The translations under genes and the position numbers were made by a program. Below, in pieces: positions 14,178 to 20,744 of a stretch of DNA of 27,855 bases; the stretch's first letter is position 1; the number at the start of each line of letters is the position of its first letter. Below the pieces are notes generated by a model. It was given only the letters and a program-made list of their open reading frames with translations. It did not search any database and was not told the DNA's origin. This DNA comes from an uncultured Collinsella sp. (lineage in GTDB: Bacteria > Actinomycetota > Coriobacteriia > Coriobacteriales > Coriobacteriaceae), in assembly GCA_902465265.1 (NCBI GenBank), contig CABQMF010000022.1, positions 1-27,855 on the forward strand. The letters are read 5' to 3'.

Positions 14178-15368
14178 CTAGATTCCGGCCCCGAAGACCC
14201 TGCCCTCGGGCGTGAAGCTGTTTGTTTGGTTGAGTGATGGGCTGTCGGGTTCGACGGTTTGCATATCATCGATTGCCGGCGCTTCGTTAATCGTCGGATC
14301 GTCCAATGTGATGCCTTCGAGCATTGCTTTTTCGAGGTCAATTCGTTGACGCTCTTCGGAATCCTGGCGAAGCTCCTCCTGGATTCGTTTCTTCTCCTCA
14401 ATAAACCTTCTGAGCACAAACAGTCTCAGGTCCTCTTGCATGATTTGAAAGTCTTTTGGCAGACGCGAGGGGCGTATACCTTCTTTTCGTTGGATTGCCT
14501 CCATGACCCTAACGAAAGAGCTGGCATGCATAAAGGAATAACGGCTGACGGTGATGATTCCGTACCCCATGGACGCAAGCGCATTCTTGCGCTCCTCGTC
14601 GATAGCGCGGTCCTCTTCGGCGTCGTGATAAAACCCGTTGTATTCAATATCTGTTCGAGATTTCTTCAGATATGCATCCATAAAGAACTTTTTGCGTCTC
14701 GTGAGATTTTTTGCGGCGGCGGTGACCTGCACCTCGTAATCGGTCTCAATTCCCTTAATACCAAGTCCACCTTCGCTTTTGGGCAGCGTAAGCATCATGA
14801 CAAAGGCCGTTTCCATGGGAGAGCGGCATCCATCGCGTACACATTGAATAGCCTTTCGGGCAAGGGCCAAACCATCGCATCTGGTAATGGAATTAAAGAA
14901 CTGCTTTAACCTCTCGGTTGAGGTAAGTGGGAAACGCTCGGCATAAGAGGTAGAAGAACCGGTTCCAAGGGAATAGGCGCCGCACAGCTCAAAGTAGTAC
15001 TCCACCAGTTCGCGAAAAGAAAGATAGGTGGCGGCCTGAAGTGCACAAAGCTCAACGCCAACAATGTAGATGTCATCTTCTAGCTCTATAAAACGCGAGC
15101 ATGAGAATCGCTTTGACGAAACGTGGCATCGGCAGTCCATCGCGTAGCGCGCGTTCCTGCGATCAAACACCATTACCTCGAGGGGATGGTTTGCGTCGCG
15201 GGCAACATCATGTCTGGCAAGCCATTCTGTGGCCGCGTCGAGGAGCGTTCCGGTGGGACACGATCCGTAAATTGCGACAGGGCTGCAGGACTCGATGTCT
15301 TTCGCAGACACCGAATGCGCGGCCTGGTAGACCGATTTTGCCGTGGTATGTGACAATACGATACTCAT
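14178..15368 (-). CDS. Putative PD-(D/E)XK (DUF559/Vsr-like) nuclease-domain protein
   Basis: A 396-residue protein with no named family recognised with certainty. The N-terminal half has RRNARYAMDCRCH and a segment YIVGVELCALQAATYLSFRELVEYYFELCGAYS (101-133). The second half has SPMETAFVMMLTLPKSEGGLGI, then FFMDAY...SRTDIEYNGFYH...DEERKNALASMGYGIITVS. The last block fits the DUF559/Vsr-like nuclease layout: Glu186, Asp231, Glu242-x-Asn244, His248, Asp257, Arg260. The C-terminus is a charged helix (EEKKRIQEELRQDSEERQR) and an acidic tail. There is no Shine-Dalgarno before the ATG; TATATA sits a few bases upstream, so a leaderless mRNA is possible. Base composition is clearly lower in G+C than its neighbours. 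A distant relative is encoded at 23613. Confidence 0.75.
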   Translation of the reverse strand: MSIVLSHTTAKSVYQAAHSVSAKDIESCSPVAIYGSCPTGTLLDAATEWLARHDVARDANHPLEVMVFDRRNARYAMDCRCHVSSKRFSCSRFIELEDDIYIVGVELCALQAATYLSFRELVEYYFELCGAYSLGTGSSTSYAERFPLTSTERLKQFFNSITRCDGLALARKAIQCVRDGCRSPMETAFVMMLTLPKSEGGLGIKGIETDYEVQVTAAAKNLTRRKKFFMDAYLKKSRTDIEYNGFYHDAEEDRAIDEERKNALASMGYGIITVSRYSFMHASSFVRVMEAIQRKEGIRPSRLPKDFQIMQEDLRLFVLRRFIEEKKRIQEELRQDSEERQRIDLEKAMLEGITLDDPTINEAPAIDDMQTVEPDSPSLNQTNSFTPEGRVFGAGI

Positions 15369-15650
15369 GGTATATATCGTGTCAGCTAATGTCGTGTTGA
15401 TGGCGCTGAGTGGAAAAGTCGTTTTAGAGGTCTAACCAAATGCTGTCCAAAAGCTTGACGCAATTATGGGCACGTTCACCCTAAATCAATGTTTTCGCTG
15501 CTCAGCTATAGCATAGAAATACTCAATTGCTGCACATTTGGTATCGATGCATCGCCATCTGAACACAAATCACGTGTCGGGAAAGTGCCGAAATAGTTAA
15601 AAAATAGGGTTCAGAATTTGTGAAGCGCGGGCCTGTTTATGGAACGTAGG
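15369..15650. other. A+T-richer non-coding stretch
   Basis: 282 bases without a supported gene. It is lower in G+C than the average of the window, together with the adjoining nuclease-like gene. It must hold the promoter of that minus-strand gene, but no good -35/-10 pair was identified. No RNA gene or repeat was recognised. Confidence 0.4.
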
Positions 15651-15685
15651 GCGGCCTCGCTGCGGGGGTTCCGCTGCGAGGCCGC
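15651..15685 (-). terminator. Hairpin after the exonuclease gene
   Basis: A 15-bp stem, GCGGCCTCGCTGCGG with CCGCTGCGAGGCCGC, one mismatch, loop of five. It lies 34 bases beyond the exonuclease stop on the minus strand. There is no clear T-run, so termination is inferred from position and stability only. Confidence 0.6.
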
Positions 15686-15719
15686 TCGTGATCTACGCCG
15701 TGGTTTGTCGCAGACGTTT

Positions 15720-16688
15720 CTACTTGGCAAACAGGTTCTTGAGGTTGAATTCGGCCTGGACGGTACGGAGCATGAGGTCGGTGTCGTCGAGGCTCAGGTG
15801 CTGCTCGTTGGCGTCGGCGGCGAGGGTGCCACGGCGGCGTGCCCAATTTTCGAGCGCAGCGGGCGCGGACTCGCGGGGGAGCGAACGCACGTCGGCGTCC
15901 AGGCTGCGGCAGATCTGGCGCGAGTCGATGACGATGATCTTGCCTGCGCGGCGTGCCTCGGCGTAGCCGTCCAGGTGGATTTTGAACCAGCTGTCCTCGA
16001 AGGCAGCGTTGTGCGCCATATAGGGATACTTCTTCATGAGCTTGAGCAGCTGCTTCTGCAGCTCCTTGTTCTCGCGGAACGGCTTTTTGCCGTCGATGTC
16101 GTCCCAGGTGATGTGATGGATGTTCGATAGCGGCACATCCTCGCCGCGGTAGATGTCGGGCAGGCCGCAGTAATGTGCTTCGGCGTCATGCGGCACGGCG
16201 TTGCTGATGAGATCCATGATCTCCCAGCCCACGTTGATGATGTAGCCGCGCTCGGGTGCGCGACCGGTGGTCTCGATGTCGATACCGAGCACGGTGCCCT
16301 GGATGGGCTTGCGGGCGTAGGCCACGCCGAGTGCATCGCGGTCACCGCGAATCTCGCGCATGACCGATGCGGCGGTACGCTTTTGCATCTTGCCGATGGC
16401 GGCGCAGGTGTCGGCGTCGGACAGGCCGCGCGAGAGCGTCGCGGGCGTCACGTTGCGCAGACGCGCCTCGCCAATCTGGTCGCACAGGTCGCGGTTGCGG
16501 TCGGCCAGGTCGCGCACAGTGGCAAAGTCGAAGCCGGGGTCGCCCTCGGCGGTAAAGTACTCGGTCTCGAGCACCTTGAGGGCCTCCTCGCCCTTCTGAC
16601 GCTCGGACTCCATGGCGCCGTGGTCGCCGTAGATAAACATGGGGATAAACGGCTGGCGTTCATATTCGAGTGCTTGTGAAACATTCAT
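15720..16688 (-). CDS. DEDDh-type 3'-5' exonuclease domain protein
   Basis: A 322-residue protein with a C-terminal exonuclease domain of the DnaQ/RNase T fold. ExoI is LGIDIETTG (Asp137, Glu139), ExoII is AHNAAFEDSWF (Asp232) and ExoIII is EQHLSLDDTD (His297, Asp302), giving the DEDDh set. The first 125 residues are helical and charged and match no domain I recognise; they may bind nucleic acid or a partner. DNA or RNA as substrate cannot be told. AAGGAG lies six bases before the ATG. It is transcribed divergently from the metal exporter; the two share a 171-base gap. A strong hairpin follows the stop. Confidence 0.87.
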   Translation of the reverse strand: MNVSQALEYERQPFIPMFIYGDHGAMESERQKGEEALKVLETEYFTAEGDPGFDFATVRDLADRNRDLCDQIGEARLRNVTPATLSRGLSDADTCAAIGKMQKRTAASVMREIRGDRDALGVAYARKPIQGTVLGIDIETTGRAPERGYIINVGWEIMDLISNAVPHDAEAHYCGLPDIYRGEDVPLSNIHHITWDDIDGKKPFRENKELQKQLLKLMKKYPYMAHNAAFEDSWFKIHLDGYAEARRAGKIIVIDSRQICRSLDADVRSLPRESAPAALENWARRRGTLAADANEQHLSLDDTDLMLRTVQAEFNLKNLFAK

Positions 16689-16748
16689 ATGCTGCTCCTT
16701 GGATGGGCCGCGTCGCGCGGCTCGGGGTTACTGAGTTGTGGCGAGATG

Positions 16749-16770
16749 ATAGTTTACCATGGGCAACTAT
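16749..16770. promoter_or_regulatory. Candidate metalloregulator operator before the exporter
   Basis: A 22-base dyad ATAGTT-TA-CCATGG-GC-AACTAT: outer arms and centre pair perfectly, with two mismatched positions per side. Its right part belongs to CATGGGCAACTATTG (16758-16772), matching 14 of 15 bases with the region upstream of the DtxR-type gene. It abuts the exporter's -35. Confidence 0.55.
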
Positions 16771-16797
16771 TGGCACCGCGCCCGGGACAACTACAAT
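16770..16797 (+). promoter_or_regulatory. Probable promoter of the metal exporter gene
   Basis: TTGGCA (16770-16775), a 16-base spacer and TACAAT (16792-16797). Transcription would start about 55 bases before the ATG. The dyad at 16749-16770 touches the -35, a place where a bound regulator could either activate or repress. Confidence 0.5.
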
Positions 16798-16859
16798 ACC
16801 CTAGTTGACCGCTAGGACTTTTACAATGCTGCCGAAAGACACGAAAGGCTCCATCCGTC

Positions 16860-17942
16860 ATGGATTTACTGATTGATATTCTGTTCGACGCCGGCAAGGA
16901 CACGCTGTCGTTGGTGCCGTTTTTGTTGGTGACGTATCTTGCCCTCGAGACACTTGAGCACGTTGCGGGCGATCGCGTCAACGGTGCTATCAAGCGCGCC
17001 GGCGCCGCGGGCCCCGTGGTTGGCTCGCTGCTGGGCATGGTGCCGCAGTGCGGCTTTTCGGCCATGGCAGCAACGCTGTACGCTGGCCGCGTCGTGACGC
17101 TGGGCACGCTGGTCGCCGTGTTCCTCTCGACCTCCGACGAGATGTTGCCGCTGTTGCTCGCCGAGCAAGTTCCCGTGCAGACCATGGCGATGCTGCTCGC
17201 CTCGAAGGCGCTGATCGCTCTGGTCACGGGCTTTATCGTGGATGCGGCTATCCGCGGCCTTCGTCGTAATGCCCGCGCGCATGCGGCGATTCGCCGTACC
17301 GTACTGGGGACCGCTGCCAATCCGGCTCATGTGAATTGCGCGCACGACGACCATACCGGGGGCGACATCATTGACGAAGTGGCCGAGGCGGGCGTAAGTG
17401 CCGATCACATTCACGAGCTGTGCGAACGCGATCATTGCGGCTGTGATGAAGACGAGGACGAGCACGGGCACGACCACGGCCACGACCATGGTCACGCGGA
17501 CGAGCACGAGCACCACCACGACCACAGCCACTCCCACGAGGGCGCGCCCGTTCTGTCGATTATCCGCAGCGCGATCTCGCACACCGTGCAGGTGTCGGTA
17601 TTCATTTTCCTGGTGACGCTGATTCTGGTCGCCGTCCTCGAGACCTTTGGCGAGTCCGCAATCGAGCAGTTCCTGCGCGGCAATGAGACGCTCGCCGTCC
17701 TGGGCTCGGCGCTTGTCGGTCTGATCCCCAACTGCTCTGCTAGCGTCGTTATTACGCAGTTGTACCTCGAAGGTGCGCTGCAGTTGGCGCCGATGCTTGC
17801 CGGCACGCTCATTTCCGCCGGCGTGGGCTACCTGGTGCTGTTCCGCACCAACCGCAGCGCTCGCGAAAATGCCGTGTTCCTGGTCATGATGTACGTCATC
17901 GGCGCCGGTTGGGGACTCGTTCTTTCCGCCTTCGGCCTCTAA
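16860..17942 (+). CDS. ArsP_2-type putative heavy-metal/manganese exporter with His-rich loop
   Basis: A 360-residue membrane protein of the ArsP_2 permease type, members of which are annotated as putative heavy-metal or manganese exporters. The two membrane halves are related: VVGSLLGMVPQCGFSAMAATLYAGR (from residue 53) and VLGSALVGLIPNCSASVVITQLYLEG (from 280), an internal duplication with PQC/PNC at matching places. FLSTSDEMLPLLL is another family motif. The central cytoplasmic or external loop (about 157-228) holds HIHELCERDHCGC, then a run rich in His and Asp/Glu with 13 His between residues 202 and 226, likely a metal-binding reservoir or sensor. AAAGG lies 11 bases before the ATG. Its promoter shares a motif with the DtxR-type gene. 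Substrate is inferred, not proven. Confidence 0.85.
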   Translation: MDLLIDILFDAGKDTLSLVPFLLVTYLALETLEHVAGDRVNGAIKRAGAAGPVVGSLLGMVPQCGFSAMAATLYAGRVVTLGTLVAVFLSTSDEMLPLLLAEQVPVQTMAMLLASKALIALVTGFIVDAAIRGLRRNARAHAAIRRTVLGTAANPAHVNCAHDDHTGGDIIDEVAEAGVSADHIHELCERDHCGCDEDEDEHGHDHGHDHGHADEHEHHHDHSHSHEGAPVLSIIRSAISHTVQVSVFIFLVTLILVAVLETFGESAIEQFLRGNETLAVLGSALVGLIPNCSASVVITQLYLEGALQLAPMLAGTLISAGVGYLVLFRTNRSARENAVFLVMMYVIGAGWGLVLSAFGL

Positions 17943-17950
17943 GTAGGCCT

Positions 17951-18031
17951 AACAAAACGGGCTTCAAAATAGCCATGCTCGGCGCCTGCACAATGCGGCG
18001 ATGCATGGCATTTTGAAGCCCGTTTTTTGTT
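17951..18031 (+). terminator. Long bidirectional terminator hairpin
   Basis: The arms start AACAAAACGGGCTTCAAAAT (17951) and end with its complement and TTTTTTGTT (18031). Pairing extends to GCCATGC / GCATGGC, about 27 bp with small bulges, and an inner CGCC / GGCG. The T-run on the + side terminates the exporter gene. The loop region of 24 bases is unusually elaborate for a terminator. Confidence 0.8.
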
Positions 18032-18063
18032 GAGCCATGGATCCTGAGCGCTCACACCGCTCT

Positions 18064-18107
18064 AAACAAAAAGGCAGATTTCTGGGCATATCCCAAAAAT
18101 CTGCCTT
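18064..18107 (-). terminator. Intrinsic terminator of the yaiI-type gene
   Basis: On the minus strand AAGGCAGATTTTTGGG pairs with CCCAGAAATCTGCCTT across an ATATG loop, followed by TTTGTTT. It starts two bases past the stop codon at 18110. Confidence 0.85.
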
Positions 18108-18109
18108 GG

Positions 18110-18592
18110 TTAGCGTAGCAACTCGGTGAGGTTGCGTTTAAAGCGGGCGCGGTCTTCGCTGGTAAATGCCGCCGGTCCGCGAGTGCGTCCACCGGCGCGG
18201 CGCACCTTCTTTTCTTCGTGGCGAATAAACAGTTGCATGTCGATGGTCGCCTTATCGTAGACGCGCCCGCGCACGCCAATGGCGTCGGCATCGCGGCCGA
18301 GCACCATGCTTGCCAGGCCTATGTCCTGCGTCACGACCACGTCGCCAGCCTGCAGGCGCTCGACAATGGCAAAGTCGGCACTATCGGCTCCCACACTCAC
18401 ATCGAGCGTCGTGACCCAAAAGCCCCGACGCGCGTGCTCGGCATCGCGCGGATCGTCGCGGCGAATGTGGCGCTCCAGGTTTTGCGTGCTGTTGCCGGCG
18501 ATAACAACGGCGACGCCCGCCCGCCGCGCGCAGTCAATCGACTCGCGCGTGACCGGGCAGGCGTCGGCATCAATAAAAAGCGTCTTTGGCAT
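18110..18592 (-). CDS. yaiI: YaiI/YqxD family (UPF0178, DUF188) protein
   Basis: A 160-residue conserved protein of the UPF0178 family, thought from its fold to resemble PIN-like nucleases; the biological role is not established. Family blocks are LFIDADACPVTRES at the N-terminus, VVIAGNSTQN, DSADFAIVERLQAGDVVVTQDIGLASMVLGRDA, and the C-terminal GGRTRGPAAFTSEDRARFKRNL. Acidic residues Asp8, Asp10 and the DxAD segment are conserved candidates for metal binding. Its ATG follows directly on the TAG of the HdeD-like gene (TAGATG), with no strong ribosome site of its own, so translation is probably coupled. A terminator closes the pair. Confidence 0.93.
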   Translation of the reverse strand: MPKTLFIDADACPVTRESIDCARRAGVAVVIAGNSTQNLERHIRRDDPRDAEHARRGFWVTTLDVSVGADSADFAIVERLQAGDVVVTQDIGLASMVLGRDADAIGVRGRVYDKATIDMQLFIRHEEKKVRRAGGRTRGPAAFTSEDRARFKRNLTELLR

Positions 18593-19195
18593 CTAGTGCA
18601 CCAGTTTGCCAAACTGAATGGCGCGGACAATGAGCGTCACGCCAAACACCAGCAGCGCGGCACCACTAAAGATGACGAGCATCTTGGCCGACCACAGCGG
18701 ATAGATAAACACGAACATGCCCGCGATGATGGAGAGTGCACCGCTCAGGATGGCGAGGGCGCGGTTGGCGGAAAGCTCGGATTCCAGAATCGACATGACG
18801 CCCTCGACAATCCAGCCAAAGCCGGCGACGACCACTACAAGCGTGGTGAGCGTCGCGGTCGAGAAGGCCTGGTTGCGCAGGATTATGACGCCGCCCAGAA
18901 TGATGAGCAGGTTGGAGATGATGCTCGTCACGCGCCAGCCGGTGGGCAGCAGCGGCTCGAAAACAGCGGTAAACAGCCTGATCGCGGCCGTGATCACAAA
19001 GTAGAAGCCCAAGACGGTCGTTAGGAAGACGAGGGACTTGGCGGGCGCAAACAGCAGTGCGATGCCGGCGACGAGTGCCAAGACGCCCGTGATGGCGTAA
19101 ATCCAGCGCACGGCCTTGACGGCCTTGCCTGCCATGCTTTTCTCGTCAAATCCAAACGCGCTCGATTGCTTGTCATCGTTCTTAAAGATGCCCAT
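18593..19195 (-). CDS. HdeD family (DUF308) membrane protein
   Basis: A 200-residue integral membrane protein of the HdeD/DUF308 family. HdeD in E. coli takes part in acid resistance at high cell density, but for most relatives, including this one, no activity is known. After a polar N-terminus (GIFKNDDKQSSAFGFDEKS) there are six hydrophobic spans, roughly residues 29-50, 55-78, 86-105, 110-132, 140-162 and 168-192, with repeated Gly-rich pairs such as ITGVLALVAGIALLF and LSGALSIIAGMFVFIYP. AAAGGAG lies six bases before the ATG at 19195, preferred over the upstream in-frame start at 19261. It is directly joined to yaiI. Confidence 0.9.
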   Translation of the reverse strand: MGIFKNDDKQSSAFGFDEKSMAGKAVKAVRWIYAITGVLALVAGIALLFAPAKSLVFLTTVLGFYFVITAAIRLFTAVFEPLLPTGWRVTSIISNLLIILGGVIILRNQAFSTATLTTLVVVVAGFGWIVEGVMSILESELSANRALAILSGALSIIAGMFVFIYPLWSAKMLVIFSGAALLVFGVTLIVRAIQFGKLVH

Positions 19196-19429
19196 GATGT
19201 CTCCTTTCGTGCGGCGTAAGCCGTAGCTCTTGCAACCAGTATCGCCCAAGGGCGCCGTCACGTGGGGCGGGAGGGGCGAATTGGAGCCTCACCTTCGCGA
19301 ATTGTTACCTTTGTTCCCGTTTGGATGTGGGATATTCAACAGATGTAGAATATTACAGCTCTGTTCGTTATTGCCTACGTTTTAGGTTAGATTTTCTTAA
19401 GAACAATTGGCTTTTATTGAGGGGTCCCT
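19196..19429. promoter_or_regulatory. Divergent control region, HdeD-like / nitroreductase
   Basis: A 234-base gap between divergent genes. The half next to the nitroreductase is A+T-rich and should contain its promoter. A spaced dyad ATATTC-N10-GAATAT (19332-19353) is present. No confident -35/-10 pair was found. Confidence 0.35.
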
Positions 19430-20101
19430 ATGAACGAAACAGTTCCCGCGGCGCCGGTAAGCGCCGAGTCGATGGCAAAACAGGGTTGCGAAAAGCTTGG
19501 CCTGGACACGTTTGACGCGCTGGTCCGCCGCGCCCGCACGTGCCGCCGATTTGACGAGTCCATGCGCGTACCGCGCGAGTTTTTGCTCGAGCTGGCGGAG
19601 CTGGCACACCTGGCCCCTTGCGGCGCCAACGCTCAGCGCCTGCGCTTTCATGTGGTGAGCGGTGCAGAGGACTGCGCGCGCGTATTTGATGAGCTCGCGT
19701 GGGCCGGTGCGCTCAAGGATTGGCCGGGTCCCGATGAGGGCGAGCGCCCGACCGGCTACATCGCGATTCTGGCCGAGCGCGCTGTTCCGGGTAAGCCCGC
19801 CGCGCCCATCACCGAGGTCGACACGGGCATTGCCGCGCAGACGATGATGCTCGCCGCTCGCAGCGCCACGCCCGAGGTGGCGGCATGCATGTTCAAGGCC
19901 TTTACGCCCCGTGCAATCGACGCCATGGGGCTCGATAACGACAAGTATGAGCTCAAGCTTATCATGGCGTTTGGCGTTCCGGCCGAGACGCAGGTGATCG
20001 ACGCGATCGACTCCAACCCGGATGGCTCTATCAATTACTGGCGCGATGAGGTGCAGGTGCATCACGTGCCCAAGCGTTCGCTTGCCGACGTACTCCTGTA
20101 G
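19430..20101 (+). CDS. Nitroreductase family protein
   Basis: A 223-residue flavin-dependent oxidoreductase of the nitroreductase fold. RARTCRRFDESMRVPREFLLELAELAHLAPCGANAQRLRFHVV (residues 34-76) is the N-terminal FMN-contact region with the typical R-R-F and A-P-x-x-x-N-x-Q pattern. TGIAAQTMMLAARSATPEVAACMF is the central helix of the dimer. KYELKLIMAFGVPAE is the last core strand. Members reduce nitro compounds, quinones or flavins using NAD(P)H; the natural substrate here is unknown. GAGGGG lies five bases before the ATG. The histidine phosphatase gene follows after 83 bases that contain a palindromic repeat. Confidence 0.9.
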   Translation: MNETVPAAPVSAESMAKQGCEKLGLDTFDALVRRARTCRRFDESMRVPREFLLELAELAHLAPCGANAQRLRFHVVSGAEDCARVFDELAWAGALKDWPGPDEGERPTGYIAILAERAVPGKPAAPITEVDTGIAAQTMMLAARSATPEVAACMFKAFTPRAIDAMGLDNDKYELKLIMAFGVPAETQVIDAIDSNPDGSINYWRDEVQVHHVPKRSLADVLL

Positions 20102-20134
20102 TTGTGCGTCGTTGCGGCGCGATCCGGCGGCAAA

Positions 20135-20169
20135 ACCACCACAAAGGTGCCTGTCCCCTTTGTGGTGGT
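20135..20169. repeat. 35-bp palindromic repeat, copy B
   Basis: The inverted-orientation partner of the repeat at 7511-7545. ACCACCACAAAGG and CCTTTGTGGTGGT here make a perfect 13-bp stem. The asymmetric centre TGCCTGTCC shows that orientation is opposite to copy A. The two copies differ at only one base. Confidence 0.9.
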
Positions 20170-20184
20170 GCGAGGGGAGGGCGT

Positions 20185-20727
20185 GTGGCCGATCTGTATT
20201 TGGTGCGGCATGGGCAGACTGAGCTCAATGTGAAGAACATTTTGCAGGGCTGGCACGATTCGCCGTTGACGGCGCGTGGGCGCGAGCAAGCGCTGGCGAC
20301 GCGTGCGGCGTTCGAGGACCGCGGCGTGACCTTTGACCATGTGTATTCGTCTTCGTTGGGGCGGGCGCGGTGTACGGCCGAGCTGATCGTTGGCGAGGGT
20401 CGTTCCATAGAGCTGGTCGATGAACTGCGCGAGTGGCATTTGGGTTCGTTGGAGGGCACGTCAAACCGCGAGATGCCGGCGCAACCTTGGGGTGATTATC
20501 CGGTTGCCTTTGGTGGCGAGTCGGAAAGCGAGCTTCGCGCACGTATGGTCGCGGCGCTGTCCCGCATCATGTCCCGACCCCGGCACGACTGCGTGCTGGC
20601 CGTCTCCCACGGCTCAGCCTGCCAGGAGTTTCTTAGATGCGTGACCGGCGGGGGAGAGCAACCCGACAACGGCGCCGTGCTTCATTTTGGCTATTTCGAC
20701 GAGGCGTTTTCGCTCCTTGATTGGTAA
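20185..20727 (+). CDS. Histidine phosphatase family protein 1
   Basis: A 180-residue phosphoglycerate-mutase-like (histidine acid) phosphatase. LYLVRHGQTELN near the N-terminus carries the phosphorylated His and the RHG loop. SSSLGRARCTAELI gives the second Arg, LREWHLGSLEG the Glu region and AVSHGSACQEF the second catalytic His. The start is a GTG at 20185 preceded by GGGGAGG; an in-frame extension to 20104 would run through a palindromic repeat and is rejected. It is followed after 17 bases by a close relative, sharing NxKxIxQGWxDSPLT and the SHGSA block, so the pair arose by tandem duplication. Substrate unknown. Confidence 0.9.
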   Translation: MADLYLVRHGQTELNVKNILQGWHDSPLTARGREQALATRAAFEDRGVTFDHVYSSSLGRARCTAELIVGEGRSIELVDELREWHLGSLEGTSNREMPAQPWGDYPVAFGGESESELRARMVAALSRIMSRPRHDCVLAVSHGSACQEFLRCVTGGGEQPDNGAVLHFGYFDEAFSLLDW

Positions 20728-20744
20728 TAAACGAAAGGACCCCT

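Noticed and set aside
14015..14419. Minus-strand open frame continuing past the nuclease-like gene, with a plausible-looking C-terminal tail.
   Set aside because: Its first two thirds lie in another frame of the nuclease-like gene, it has no start or ribosome site of its own, and no family was recognised; a frameshift is not needed to explain the data.
16802..16830. TTGACC followed by TTTTACAAT upstream of the exporter as an alternative promoter.
   Set aside because: The spacer is only about 11 bases, too short for sigma-70; the TTGGCA-16-TACAAT pair just upstream is better.
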